A stretch of 64,000 nt of DNA from Paramacrobiotus metropolitanus. Its lineage: Eukaryota; Tardigrada; Eutardigrada; Parachela; Macrobiotidae. The DNA lies in contig NW_026570297.1 of assembly GCF_019649055.1 (NCBI RefSeq), positions 558,001-622,000 of the forward strand, read 5' to 3'. Positions 49,387 through 60,229 of the stretch are shown piece by piece. The position numbers and the translations under genes were made by a program. Numbering within the stretch: the first letter of the stretch is position 1; every line of letters begins with the position of its first letter. The notes under the pieces are model-generated. The model was not told where the DNA came from and searched no databases. It saw only the letters and a program-made list of their open reading frames with translations.

Positions 49387-50188
49387 ATGGCACTGTCGGA
49401 TACCACAATCAACCGTCTGCTGGTTGAACTGACCAACATGACCAAGGAAACTGGCCGGAACCACGGCGTCGTATTTTGGGAGATGTTTGAAAATCATGTG
49501 GAAGCTCTTACCGGAACCATCGTTGGACCTGCCGGAACAGTTTATGAAGGTGGCAATTTCCTGCTGGATATCGAAGTCCCGGAAGACTATCCCCAGCGAC
49601 CACCGATACTTCGCTTCATGACCAAAATCTGGCATCCCAACGTGTGCCCCATCACTGGAAAGTTGCATCCCGGCTTCTACAGAACATGGTGCGAAAGTAT
49701 GACGATTAGGACGCTGCTAATGGGTGCTCGTCGTTTGCTCCGTTCACCGGTACTACAGATACATTTCACGTGTTTTATACTGCACTGCTTTATAACAATT
49801 TTTAACTTTTTAATTTTTTTTAGAGATTTTTAGAGCGCAGATTTTTAATTTGTTTCGTTAACCATTTGCCTAGCTCCTTGAGGATCCTTCCAATGCCGTT
49901 CTAACGTGCCAGTTTGTAAATAAACGGGACCAATTTGATCTTACGGCCCGGTACTGGCTGCGAGTGTACGCTAACGATAACGCCACCAGCACGGAGTACA
50001 CGGAAATGGACAACAAAGTTGCACAGCTGGTGGAGACGGGATGCTGCGATGAGATGGCGGCACGGAATGCACTAGCGTTCGTGGAATGGGATGTCGAACG
50101 TGCCTTTGAAAATTTGTGGGATAGCTCTCAACTGGAGGATCGGGATCAGGAATTATCCGCCATCCAGGATGCGTTCACGTTCAAGTGA
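49387..50188 (+). CDS. UBE2K-like E2 with UBA domain, catalytic Cys replaced
   Basis: Exons 49387-49749 and 49874-50188 (225 aa), GTACTA donor and TTGCCTAG acceptor, phase 0. The UBC fold is seen as GPAGTVYEGGNFLLDIEVPE, YPQRPPILRF and TKIWHPNV with the HPN motif at 83-85. In active E2 enzymes of this class the cysteine lies nine residues after the HPN Asn; here that residue is His94 (ITGKLHPGF), and the following LD-type residues are Pro-Gly. Cys87 and Cys102 are not in the right place. The C-terminal half (LEDPSNAV, ARYWLRVYA) and the UBA domain (about 163-204, MDNKVAQLVETGCC) follow UBE2K. I infer a ubiquitin-binding but non-catalytic E2 variant, perhaps acting in trans like UEV proteins. 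It sits among F-box genes. The ATG fits the UBE2K start. Confidence 0.87.
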
Positions 50189-51264
50189 CCTGAGAGATAT
50201 GGTTATGCGCTAGTTCTCCGTAGTTGAGCAATCGAAAGGACTTATGCTTTGATTCCATGGATCGTGATATACGGTGTTAGAGGTGCTCTACATGTCTTGT
50301 ACCAATGTTCCTGTCAGACATTGTCCAGCGAGTGGCAGTATTGTATTCAGTGTAAAGATACGATCAAATGAGAATTCTCAGTGTTATGGACTATTCATTT
50401 TGTTAGCATACTCGTATATATAATATTGTGTTTTGTTTAGATGTGGAATTTGCTTTACTTCTTAATTGTTTTGTTTCTCTCAACATTATCGGTAGTTTTC
50501 TTTAACCCTCACGAAGACGTATATAATGTGGCTGCGTTGTCGAAATGTAAAAGTATCCAAAGAAAATTAATCGCAGATTCGATACGCGTACGATTGGGTG
50601 CATTTTGAGATCTCGATATTTGTAATTTAATTTCTTACTCGAGCTATTATGAGCGTTTTTTCGCAAGCTAGCAAAGGTCACACTGACGATAAATACCGGC
50701 TATTGTCTTCCTTGATTCTCTGGCATTTCTAAAATTCAGTCTTGCACTCGCTGGAGGACCGCTTGTTCCCCTTCCCTAATTTTTGCACCAAACCTTGCTC
50801 CGTTCTTTGTACGCCCTTGTCATGCCGTGAGTTACGTTGTCGCGTTTGATCGCTTGGGAGGAATGTTAACCTGTGTCATCCCAACCGGAGTCACCGGAGT
50901 ACTTGCGTTAAGTCAGTTAAGAGTGTCCACGACCGTACCAATGCTAGTCGCGCCAACCGTTCATCTCGACAGCCGCATAATCGTGGTAACGCTGATCGCC
51001 ACGCCACTAATATGCAAATTAAGATAAAAAGATGTAAATTCAACCGAGGTGTGACTGCAGTCTATTTTCAAAAAGGGAAGGGTCCACGCGCTCACAAATT
51101 ATTTACATGGCATAACGGTAGCAGTGCGTAGTCTGAATTTCATGATTGCGTATATGGTGCCGACTGCCGAATTATACAGTCGAATGTACCACCACCAACC
51201 GCCAACACGCTAACGAGAAATTATGCTGCGGCAGCATACCAGCTAGTAAGTGCCAGTCAATTTC
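50189..51264. other. Intergenic DNA, no supported gene
   Basis: 3' flank of the E2-like gene; a 66-codon frame at 50827-51027 lacks support. Confidence 0.5.
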
Positions 51265-51565
51265 GTACAGTAATGTTTTTTCTAATGGTAAGCCGCAAGA
51301 TGTCGAACTCAGAGTCCACGTAGCCATAGATCCGAGAACCTTGTACGCCAACCAAATCCTGTCCTCCAAATGACGCAATTCTCGCAAATCTCTTACTTTG
51401 TAGCATATCTAGTCTCTCGAGCTAGCATCTGACAGAGTCCATGAAGAAGAGTTCGGCCAGGAGCAACTTCCATCCGGCATACCGCTCGCCATGACCAGGA
51501 AGGCAGGCGAGAGCGGGGCAGCGTTTCAGGCAGCACATCTGGATAATCTGTGCTCATATGTATAC
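51265..51565 (-). pseudogene. Relic b: 3' part of an AF3-type F-box exon
   Basis: Minus-strand text gives HMSTDYPDVLPE, LPSWSWRAVCR, then after frameshifts RELRHLEDRIWLAYKVLG and DSEFDILRLTIRKNI, matching the C-terminal region of AF3/AF5/AF6 in order. The F-box itself and exons 1-2 are gone. It lies upstream of and divergent from AF11, where a head-to-head partner would be expected. Confidence 0.82.
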
Positions 51566-52335
51566 CATCGCGTATGTATATCTTTTCTAAACATGTATAT
51601 CTTTCCTGACTATTTGCGATATGTAGAACGCACAGTTACTTTGTTAGTTGCTGCATGAATCTGCAGCGAACACTTATTGCCGCCTAAGATTCTATGAAAA
51701 CTTTAGGTAGGAAAGAAGTCAATAGCATCGTTTCTTTTGTCCATATGTCAATATTGCCAATTGACAACATTTCAGAACATAGTGATATGGCGTGCATCTT
51801 GACCACTGCGATGGGTCAATATTGACATATTGTGGTATGTCACTTGAGACGACAAGATTACGGGAAACCAAACTGTCAAATGTCAATATTAACAAACTGA
51901 AACGCGGTGACCCATACTCAATGTCCAATGTCCTAACAGCTATACGGGAACAGGATAAGCTTTTGTGAAGATGCTATATAACGAACTTCTGGCTTTATCG
52001 AAATTTACCATGTTGCTATATAATATTAGTACTCGCCTACCCTCCTGCAAAGAAAGTACTACATTATCAGCTGCACAATTAAGTGTACAATTATTTGTTA
52101 GCGAGTCGGCATGCTTAGCAGTCAGCAGCGAGTTAGCAGCTAGCTAGTTGGTCCTCGTGATTTATTCATTTTGCATAACTTTTTCTGCTCATTTCTACCA
52201 TCGATCAATGAGAAAACACTATTTCGAGAGCGGCATCTCTTCTGTTTTGACCATTGCAGGAATTTTAAATCTCGTCTTATAACGTACATACAGCAACTTC
52301 CAGATTTTTTTGTCTTTGCCTTAATTATCAGGATA
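51566..52335. other. Intergenic DNA upstream of AF11
   Basis: Contains repeated TGTCAATATTG words around 51745-51890. The bidirectional block seen in other pairs is not recognisable. No gene is supported. Confidence 0.5.
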
Positions 52336-54340
52336 ATGTTTAAAAACGATATTGGGCGTTATGGTGTCGTGGACGTGATGGGCGACAGCGGATTCGTTCG
52401 TCATGGAGTCATTGTGGACCTAGTGGAGGATGGAGGGGATTTGGTTGTCGACTTCGACCATCCTAACCATCATGCTGACCGCATCCCCACTAGCAGTTCC
52501 TTAGCGCCTGCGAGACCAAGATACAGACTAGACAAAGCACAAATTGACATTGTAATCCTTATTCAATTAAGCCGAGACCAGCCGTGGTGCTGGTATCCTG
52601 GAAAGATTGTAGTCCCAGTCTCTGATTGCGATAAATTCGGTACTCACAACCATGCTCTGGTGGAAATTCACATCAATGGGAACCGTGTGCGGGAATTTGT
52701 TAATTGCAATGATGTTGAAGCTGCTCGTGGCTGGATTCCTTTGGCTGATGAACAAGGTCCTTATTTTCGCAAGCATCTTACGAATTTTGCTTACGAGCCA
52801 GCTTCACTGGAAGAAATTCATCAGCCAGAATTTCGAGATATTTGGAATCGTGTGACGAAATCTGCCCTAGTTCGTGCCGATTTGGTGGATGGTGGGCTGA
52901 GGGTTGTTTATATTTCGCTGGCGGAGCAACCTATGGAGGCGGCAGAAGGCGTACGTTCCCTATTTGTAGTGCATACAGCATACTGTGAATTTGCTAGCTT
53001 TCTATTTTTGTAATTTGGGTATGGGCAAATGCTTTTATTAATTAATCAATCTATAGAATTTTTAATCAGTCAGCCTTACTGGTTAAAAAAGTTGATGGTA
53101 CATGTATTTGTATGTACTGAAGCTAACAAAACAGTACCATCAGTTCTCAAATCGCGACTTTTATAAAGGGTTAAATTCACTAATACTGTGAACAACTACA
53201 GCAGAAGCATAATGAAGAACAACTCCAGTTATTCTTGAACAATTATGATGCTAAACTGCTAGAGTAGTAGATGTACATTGTGCAAATACTGCAATGGTGC
53301 TACATGTGAGCAATGAGCATTACTAGGATCGGCTAGGTAGAAGTGTTCTGATAGTTCACACTTAATACTGTTTCCTGCTTCAGCTCCCGACGCTCGCTCG
53401 AATAGAGCGGGAACTGATGAACTATCGTAAAAAACGAGAAAAACGCGAGAAGAAGCTGGGTAACGTGAGTACAAAGCGGACCGATAGTGATCGTGATATT
53501 GGAGTTACGAAGCCAGGAACTGAAGCAAAACGAATTAAAACGGACGCATCGAAAAGCCGGGCGTTACCGGATACCTGTTCTGTTGTGGCTTTGAAGAGCA
53601 GCGCTACCATAAACTTGACAAAGCAACCGGTAAGACCCATCTAAAATCACCGCGTGTTTAACTTCGTACTGGACGAATTTTTATTTCTACTAAAGGCGAT
53701 AGCTCGAGGATACGGGAAAAGGGGTATGCCCTGGTCCCATGTGCCTCCAGAACTTGTCTTCGAGACATTATCCTATCTGCCAATGAACAAGCGAATGCGA
53801 TTGCGCCGGGTGTGTTGCACCTGGGCCACCATACTTCCAACTGCTTTTGCACATTTCTTCATCGAAGTGGATCCTGACGCATCCTGCCCGCTGGCCAGAT
53901 TAGCCATGACACTGCATAAGACCGTGCGGGCGAGCACGAAAGTGTTGCTCATCACGCCTCCTGCAAAACTCCGACGGAACGGTGAATATTCTTTGAACAT
54001 CGTACGCACTTTAGCGGAAATGCTCGCTGGCATGCGGATCCGCGTGCCAGTTATTATTCTGGCACACGTACCCGCCGATTATTGGGATCTGCTGTTGACC
54101 ATCGCCAGGAGCGCGTTTGATCCGCTGCCTTGGCGCACGGTCTGCCAGAAGCTGTTGCTGATAGAGGTCAAGGTGGCCACATTGTTGTGGGAAAAGTCCA
54201 CGGAAGCTTCCAGACAAGAGGTGCTCGATAAACTGCAAGCTTTCCATCAGTTGACGGAAATTCGTTGGTTGTGGCCGTATAACGCTTTTCTGCACGTGGT
54301 CAAAAGTTCGATGTACACAACTCCAATCGCACTCCAATAG
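52336..54340 (+). CDS. AF11: Tudor-like/F-box fusion protein, eroded exon 1
   Basis: Exons 52336-52950, 53384-53629, 53696-54340 (501 aa), donors GTACGT and GTAAGA, acceptors GCTTCAG and CTAAAG, phase 0. Start MFKNDIGRYGVVDV: the constant Trp is Gly. Compared with AF4/AF7, about 16 residues around the usual KSQVxGRSKKxCDKFPKR are missing, and SSCV is SSSL. The second repeat (RDQPWCWYPGK) and the PEFRDIWNRVTKSALVRADL segment remain. Linker KKREKREKKL. F-box: VPPELVFETLSYLPMNKR...LRRVCCTW. The C-terminal part is well kept (STKVLLITPPAKLRR, RVPVIILAHV). Frames are open, but exon 1 may be losing function. Member of the AF4/AF7 subfamily. Confidence 0.84.
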
Positions 54341-55652
54341 GATTTTGCATTTACCGCGACATAAATTTTCTATCCAAATGCGCCAGTGTACATGTACACT
54401 GTTCCACTTTTGGCTTTCTACTTTTGTTTGCGCACAGGTTTTGTATAGAAGACCAATGTCGGTTTGACTCTCCTAGTCTTACTTTAAAGTAGATTGATCG
54501 TAATGTATCTGTACAACACGACTTCCAGGCTAATACGGGATTTATACTGTACCTACCTATGCAGCAGAAAAGTTCTGTAGGTGGCCTTATATATTCTACG
54601 AGTAGGGCTTTACAAATGTACGAGTACAGGTTAACAGTGATGCCCGCGTATATTTCTGTCTGTTCTTACTATCTTCTTACTGTTTTTTTTCGCTCTCTTT
54701 TAAACTTTGTTGTACATATATATAGCCTGCGTAGGCGGTCCCAGTTTCTTTGATTTTGATTTTGTCTTCTGTTTTTTGCCAGTGGTCAGACGACTCAGAT
54801 ATGTTTCGTAAAAAAAACATTTTCGTGGCCACAGCTGCCGTATAAAGTATGGTATAACGGTGCGCTCCTGCAGTTAACGCCCAGTTTGTGGTGGATCTGA
54901 AGGCTACAGGATTATTTTCTATCTGAGTAGTGGGTATGTCCGGTTGCGTACCACGGGTCACCCGTGCCAGGTTATGTACGGCGGCAAGTATATCGACACG
55001 TAACGATAACTTAATTGAAATTTTTAATCTGATCGCATCGTACTGCAGCAAAGCTAACAATAATTATTAGTAATTTGCATGTTTCGACTGCCAGGTGCTG
55101 TTGACCGTACCAATAGGTCCTCATCATTAGTCGTACGTGTAGGACAGCAAGGCATACGTACGGACTGTGGACCGATACGGTAATTCATTTCTGGGTGGGT
55201 ATAGACTGTAGACACGGGTAAGAACAAACGTCGCCGGCCTATTTAACCAATACTTTCCATGCATCAATCTGAATTCCCCTTCCAAGCCATCTACAAGTCA
55301 TTACAGCAACAACTAAGTATCATTTTCCTTCGAGTTGTATGGAAAAAACGTTTTGTTGAAAACCGAAATTCATCATGATAACAGCGACTAGCGTATCGTG
55401 CACCCAGCCAACTTCCGCGCTGTATCTGTAGTATCAACTATCAACCAATCTGCAAGTTTCAATACTTCAAAAAATTTATCCTAGAAGTATGCAGTATGCA
55501 CTACCCCGAGTAGCATACCCATAGTGAAATTTGCATTTTGCAAGAGAATCACAACGATCAACGATGTCATTCAATGCGGTTGTTAAAGAACGCCGAAGTC
55601 CGCACGTCTGCGTTAATTACTGCATAAGTAATATAAATTCGTATGTACGAGC
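54341..55652. other. Intergenic DNA with one unexplained ORF
   Basis: A 127-codon minus-strand frame (55060-54677) has a coding-looking middle (LAAVHNLARVTRGTQPDIPT, then IENNPVAFRSTTNWALTAGA) but no recognised family; it may be a fragment of a mobile element or a lost gene. Confidence 0.35.
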
Positions 55653-55685
55653 ACTTCCGGTACTGCGACACCCGCGTAGAGGTGG
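55653..55685 (+). promoter_or_regulatory. ETS-like upstream element of AF12
   Basis: ACTTCCGGTACTGCGACACC, then CGCGTAGAGGTGG, about 170 bases before the ATG. Confidence 0.6.
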
Positions 55686-55823
55686 TTTACTTTAGCTGCG
55701 CAAGCAAAGAATGAAATACTCGTCCTATCGCCTTTCGTTCTGGTTTTGCCTTTTGATATTCAAGTCATCTGTATAAATACAATTTGATGGCGTCGTTTGT
55801 TTTACACCCATCAAACTCTGAAT

Positions 55824-57820
55824 ATGTTTAAAAAAGACGTTTGGCGTTACGGTGTCGTGGACGTCCGGGACAACAATGGAATAATTATTAGTCATGGCAT
55901 GGTAATTGATTTAGTTGACGACGGTGGCGATTTGATTGTGGACTTCGGGTACACTGGCCATCATGCTGATCGCATCCCACTGAGCCGTTGCGTCGCATTT
56001 ACCAATGACGACTACTTTCGTGCTGGTGTCAGTGTGCAGCTTTTAAATCAACAAAGTCCCGATCGGCCGTGGTGTTGGTATCCTGCTAAAGCCCTCGCCC
56101 GGGTGACCGATCGCGGAGCGCATAAGTACAGTTACGTCCTGGTGGAGATGGACGTCAATGGACAGCGCACTCTGGCGTTTGTGAATTACGATCGCATCCG
56201 AGTGCCAAGGGAAATGTGTTCCCTGGCGGAGAAGGTGCTGATAAGCATTGAACGAGGACAGTTCTACGATAAGTTTCCCATCAGACAATTGTGTTTTCTT
56301 AAGCGGCGCGTCGAGTTAGGGTGGTTTCCCGACGTGTTAGCCATGGCGGGGAAACGGGGATTTCGAGAAATGTGGAATCATTTAACACGCACCATCTTTG
56401 CCCATATCGAAGTGCAGGCGCACGAGATAACTTTGCATTATATTTGTGCGTCGAAGCGCAATCGTATCATGGACGCAGCGAAATGTGTAAGGGTTTGTTT
56501 GCTGTTAATCTGTGGCATATTTGGCGCATATATGCATACAGCCACAGGTGGTTGGTTATAGGTGGGCGACCACTGGGCGCATTTAAATAGCTTGTCATCG
56601 CCAATTCCCAAAGGCCGTTACCAGAAAACATAAACACATACCATGATACTTATAACTTATGCAGTTGTTTTAAGAAAAAATAAGCAGTTTTTTTTACAGA
56701 AAGAGCATCTGGGTCGCATAAATTCCTTAGTGGATTCACACCACAGGAAACGAGAGATTCTAATTGAAGGATACTACAAAATCCCAAAGCGACGTAAACA
56801 GCAGAAACTGAGTGTGAGTGGTGATTCTCTCCGTGTCAAACGCCGCCGTCAGAGCGCGCAATCCCTCAAATGCAAGGTATAAATGCGCATTTTTTGTTGC
56901 AAACTTGCAGTCGGATGTAGGTATAGGCATGATAATCTTAGTTTTTAATTTTTCTTATTTGATGGGTTGATATCGCGATCCACATGCAAGATCGCGATTA
57001 CACGTAAATCTTTATGACTTGTGAGTGCAATGAGATGCTACGAGTGTACTTTTAAGGCGTCGTCAAGCGCACCTTTATAAGTCTCCAAATCCAGTACCGC
57101 CGTTTACCAAGAGGTACTAGAGCTCGCTCGGTTAAAATGTTGTAATAAACAACCACCCGCAGGCCGAAGGTATTGCTTACGTATTTTAATCTCTGCGTTT
57201 AGGGACTCGGCTCTGAGTCTATCCTCCTGTCTTATCTGCCGTTGGAAGTTTTAACGGAAACCTTGTCGTATCTCACTGTGGAAAGAAAAGCGATGTACCG
57301 ACGCGTCTGTCGAGACTGGGATGCACTTATCGTTCATTCGCGATCTGCTCTGATTCAGCTGGATCCGTTGTCGAAGCACCTTCAAACCACACTGGCATGG
57401 ATGCTATATGGAACAGCAATGACTTGGTCAAATTCCATCCGATCACTGATATTTGCCGCTATCCATCCGGATCGCTGTTTTTTTGCCAGCCGTTATGTTA
57501 TCCCCATCGTAAAGCAAATGTTGGCAGCGTTGCGGATGAAAGCGCAGATTGTTCTCCTAGCACATATTAAGGATGCTGATTATAGCGAATTTCTTCCACC
57601 GTACCAATCGGAAACTCCACCGCCGTGGTCCGCGATCTGTCGAAAGTTGCTCCTGGCGCATGTGGTGCTGGCCATTCCGCTGGACTACACCGAAGAAAAT
57701 GTGGCTGCGGTTTTTCAAAGGTGTGGTAACATGGATGGATCCTGGTTGAAGACGAAGGATGAATGGAGCTGCGATACATTGCGGATTAACCGAAGCACCA
57801 TTTGTTCGACCAAGGAGTAG
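55824..57820 (+). CDS. AF12: Tudor-like/F-box fusion protein
   Basis: Exons 55824-56486, 56700-56876, 57203-57820 (485 aa), donors GTAAGG and GTATAA, acceptors TTTTTACAG and GCGTTTAG, phase 0. Exon 1: repeat 1 at about residues 7-57 (DGGDLIVDFGYTGHHADR), repeat 2 at about 70-127 (DRPWCWYPAK...NYDRIRV), third segment about 145-215 (FREMWNHLTRTIFAHIEV). Linker HHRKREILIE, KRRKQQKL, VKRRRQSAQSLK. F-box: LPLEVLTETLSYLTVERKA, then YRRVCRDWD (Tyr for Cys). Very close to AF9, also in the 3' flank, so probably a recent duplicate. The ATG nine codons upstream is ignored because paralogues begin at MFKK. Confidence 0.9.
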
Positions 57821-60081
57821 CGGAGCATGTGCGAGCCAGTGAGGGTATACAGACAATTTGAGACAATGACGTCCTGTACTATGACGTTCTTCGTATGGTA
57901 ACGCTTGACCACTGTATAGAATGCCTGAGAATGGACATTCAAGTTTCAAGTATTGCTACCAGTATGTTGAAAAACGAAGTCATGCACTCCAAAGGATTTT
58001 GCAAAACAACGTATTAGTAACTCAGCAATACGTTTTGTGGAATTGATTGTGGAAACTGGAATCGCCGCACCCACTTGTTACCTGCCACAGAAGGCAATTA
58101 GTTTATTAGCTCCCAGAAAGTCAATATGCTGCAGCATCTTGTGCAGTGTGCGTTATCAATGCAAAACAGTGTGCGTTATCACCTGTAAAACATACACATG
58201 TCAGGAATATATCATATCGGTGATCCGGTGGACGCTGACACCATTTCTGGAGTGAAAAATAAAGACGAACCAATGACCGACGTTAATTTTTTATGCACCA
58301 CGTGTTCCGTGCAGTACTACATTTACGAAAAATGAAATTATTAACTTGTAAATTACTGTTACATACTTACATGTGATGATGTGCAGTACTTCGGCCACAC
58401 TCAGAAGAATGTCCGATGCTTCTCTGTCAAAATAAAATCAAAACGAATATAAATAGGGCATTTTAGTTACGCATCCGTGCTGCAACGTGACGGGGATGCC
58501 CAGTGTCCAGCTGATGCATTTCCGGGCGTGCTGCCACCGCCTGGGAGAGCGGTGCAACGGTTTTGTACGGTACTGCCAGCTCAGATTTGTCGTGTTTCAA
58601 AAATCATTAACTAAGAAAATTTTTTAGCCGCATTTACCTTTTCGGTTATTTTGCCCTGTCGTTGTTTAGATTGCAGTTTTGTAACTTCTACCTGTTTTGT
58701 TACATGTTTCTTTTCTACTGGTAGTAAATCTTATGCGTCATTTTGTGTTTAATAAAAGACGTTTGGCGATACGGCGTGAAAGATGAAGATGATGCGGGTA
58801 CAATCTGGTAAACCCTACTGTAACAGGCTAACACGACACTTACTTCGTCTGTGTACCTCTGCAAATCAAATTTTCAGTTCCCGTGCCGAACCATCTATGA
58901 GTCTTCTACAACATCTATTCCCATATCACCAGCTTTGAATTTTATGGAGAAAATCCTTTTTCAAAAACCTAATGTTACTTAATTATTACCAGTGGCGCCG
59001 CTGAGTGCACCCAACTCCCGTATTTACTCGTGGATACATTTACAGCATCAACCTTATAATTACTCGTATCAACTTTATAATTACTTGTAGCAGCTTGTAC
59101 TCGTATTTATGCAGATGCTCAGATACAGTACAAAATTACAACGATAACAACGTTTTCAATTGCGGTGACTTCTGAACTCCAAAGTCCAGACGGCAGACGC
59201 CGAGTTTAATGCCGCTGAAACGCGTCTGCTTAAGGTTACCCCTATTTTGGCACTGTAATTAATGACCGGCCCGGCTTACCATTTGCATGCCTGCGTATAT
59301 GCAAGCGATTAGATTTGGACATGCAGTCAAATGAATGGAGACTGGAGAGCACCTGTTTGCGATTTGTATCTTTTGTTTTACTGGGTCATAAAACCGTAGC
59401 AAAATTGATGCAAACTCTGAAGACAAAAGACTTTGATCACACATGAGTGTAGCTGGGCAGCGCACAATCGGTTGTCTAGTTGGTCTTTCGGGCTATTCCT
59501 ACGTGGTGTGTGTGGTGAACTGAGACTGCCAACATCTTCAAATGAGATTTATCCCTGCATGAACTTTCGAATCCTACAGCTAAAAATGCGGTTAATAGGC
59601 TTTGAAAATTAACTAGTCACTAACGGAATAGAGTAGGATTTTGAAATTTTGACAGTGGATGTATGGATATCGTAAAAGTCTAATTGCGAGGGCGATTTTG
59701 AGAAAAGTTGGTTTTGCTCGAGTTATTGTCGAATCAAGCAACCAACGAAGTGTTTTTTGCAAGTTGCAACTTTAAAATGGACTTTTTCCAAAAAAGCTCT
59801 CGCAAGGTGCTGGAGAATCGCGTTTTATATTTTACAGGCCGGTAACAAAAAATCTCAGTTCAATCTAGTCAGACTAGTTAATTTTTAAGCGGAATTACCA
59901 AATCTTGAATTTTAAAGTTTACTATTGAACCTATGATACTGGTTACAGGGGTTGAATTTTTCATGATTTTAACTAAGAAACACTTTAGAATGGTCAAGAC
60001 TGAGTTTCGAGTCGATATCGCAGGATCTCCACATTCGCGAACGGTAAAAGCCAAAATAGGGGTAACCTTAAATAGGCTCGT
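57821..60081. other. Intergenic DNA with a relic copy
   Basis: About 58290-58570 matches the flank downstream of AF9. At 58527 ATTTCCGGGCGTGCTGCCAC is a decayed form of the upstream element, and relic c follows at 58745. The remainder to 60081 shows no supported gene. Confidence 0.5.
58745..58800 (+). pseudogene. Relic c: first 50 bases of an AF exon 1
   Basis: GTTTAATAAAAGACGTTTGG followed by CGATACGGCGTG and AAAGATGAAGATGATGCGGG corresponds to the family start (MFKKDVWRYGV...DDNG) with small indels and no intact ATG. The match ends abruptly. It stands about 215 bases after an eroded upstream element, the normal spacing. Confidence 0.8.
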
Positions 60082-60114
60082 ACTTCCGGTTCTGCGACGC
60101 CCGCGTAGAGGTCG
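60082..60114 (+). promoter_or_regulatory. ETS-like upstream element of AF13
   Basis: ACTTCCGGTTCTGCGACGCC, then CGCGTAGAGGTCG, about 150 bases before the ATG. Confidence 0.6.
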
Positions 60115-60229
60115 CATTTGGCTAAACCGCTAACGATGTATCGCGTTCGTTTTGGTTGTGCTTTGCAGCTGATTTACATAAATAAAATCTGATTGCAGTT
60201 GTATTACGAAATCCCATCAATCTCCGAAT

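Noticed and set aside
57557-57949. 130-codon minus-strand frame
   Set aside because: Antisense to the F-box exon of AF12.
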